Assembly: GCA_031266315.1 (NCBI GenBank)
Contig: JAISBG010000206.1
Span: 1-5,549 of the forward strand
DNA: 5,549 nt
Source: Planctomycetaceae bacterium
GTDB lineage: Bacteria; Planctomycetota; Planctomycetia; Pirellulales; Thermoguttaceae
Reading direction: 5' to 3'
Shown one piece after another: positions 5,430 through 5,549 of this stretch (the stretch's first letter is position 1; every line of letters starts with the position of its first letter). The notes beneath the pieces were generated by a model that did no database searches, was not told where the DNA came from, and saw only the letters and a program-made list of their open reading frames with translations. The position numbers and the translations under genes were made by a program.

Positions 5430-5549
5430 GAAAATTTGGTGAAATTGAATTAAGGGTGAAAATAATAAAATAAAATAACCGGAAATTTCATTGCAAAATT
5501 CCAATTATCATAAACATCTAACAAACCAAAGTATTCTATCAAAACAAAA
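5430..5549 (-). promoter_or_regulatory. AT-rich upstream region of the DUF3467 gene
   Basis: This region is very AT-rich and should hold the promoter and leader of the minus-strand DUF3467 gene. On the minus strand, TATGAT (plus-strand 5507-5512) matches the -10 consensus at 5 of 6 positions and would give a leader of about 70 bases, but no convincing -35 hexamer is found at normal spacing. No other gene is visible up to the window edge. Confidence 0.3.

Noticed and set aside
5430..5504. N-terminal extension of the DUF3467 gene that looks like a hydrophobic signal or membrane segment
   Set aside because: It is encoded by AT-rich promoter-like DNA, and family members start just before a Gln/Ser-rich tail with no membrane segment. 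The internal ATG at 5427-5429 is preferred.

Overview
This 5.5 kb window looks like a chromosomal segment of a bacterium from the Planctomycetota, possibly a host- or gut-associated member of Pirellulales/Thermoguttaceae. That placement is an inference. It rests on a small DUF3467 protein, an exported full-length tricorn-type protease, starts with no recognisable Shine-Dalgarno sequence, moderate base composition and an intergenic region full of short dispersed-type repeats. No rRNA or other marker gene is present to confirm it.

Layout, left to right. Positions 1-104 are the last codons of a plus-strand gene whose C-terminus resembles the final strands of an outer-membrane beta-barrel (autotransporter-like). 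A clear intrinsic terminator follows at 149-181. The next ~560 bases hold no convincing gene. They contain a composite repeat (about 365-593) with long, nearly identical inverted arms that enclose a string of small hairpins, then a second inverted purine/pyrimidine repeat (637-731). A 1164-residue secreted tricorn protease homologue occupies 746-4240. It has two beta-propellers, C1, PDZ and a C2/S41 catalytic domain. Its stop codon directly abuts the stop codon of a convergent minus-strand gene (4241-4924) for a stand-alone PIN-domain protein of the PhoH-associated type. Upstream of that gene lie a 9-bp perfect hairpin close to the start codon and a 154-base spacer bounded internally by inverted repeats. 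The last gene, also minus strand (5079-5429), is a DUF3467 protein. An AT-rich probable promoter region fills the rest.

How the genes relate: the tricorn homologue is probably a self-contained peptide-degrading machine of the cell envelope, and nothing else here is an obvious partner. The PIN and DUF3467 genes share an orientation and could be co-transcribed, but the 154-base spacer makes this uncertain. There is no phage, CRISPR, toxin-antitoxin or biosynthetic system. The main points of interest are the nested inverted-repeat element at 365-593, active-site variations in the tricorn homologue, and the zero-gap convergent gene pair.
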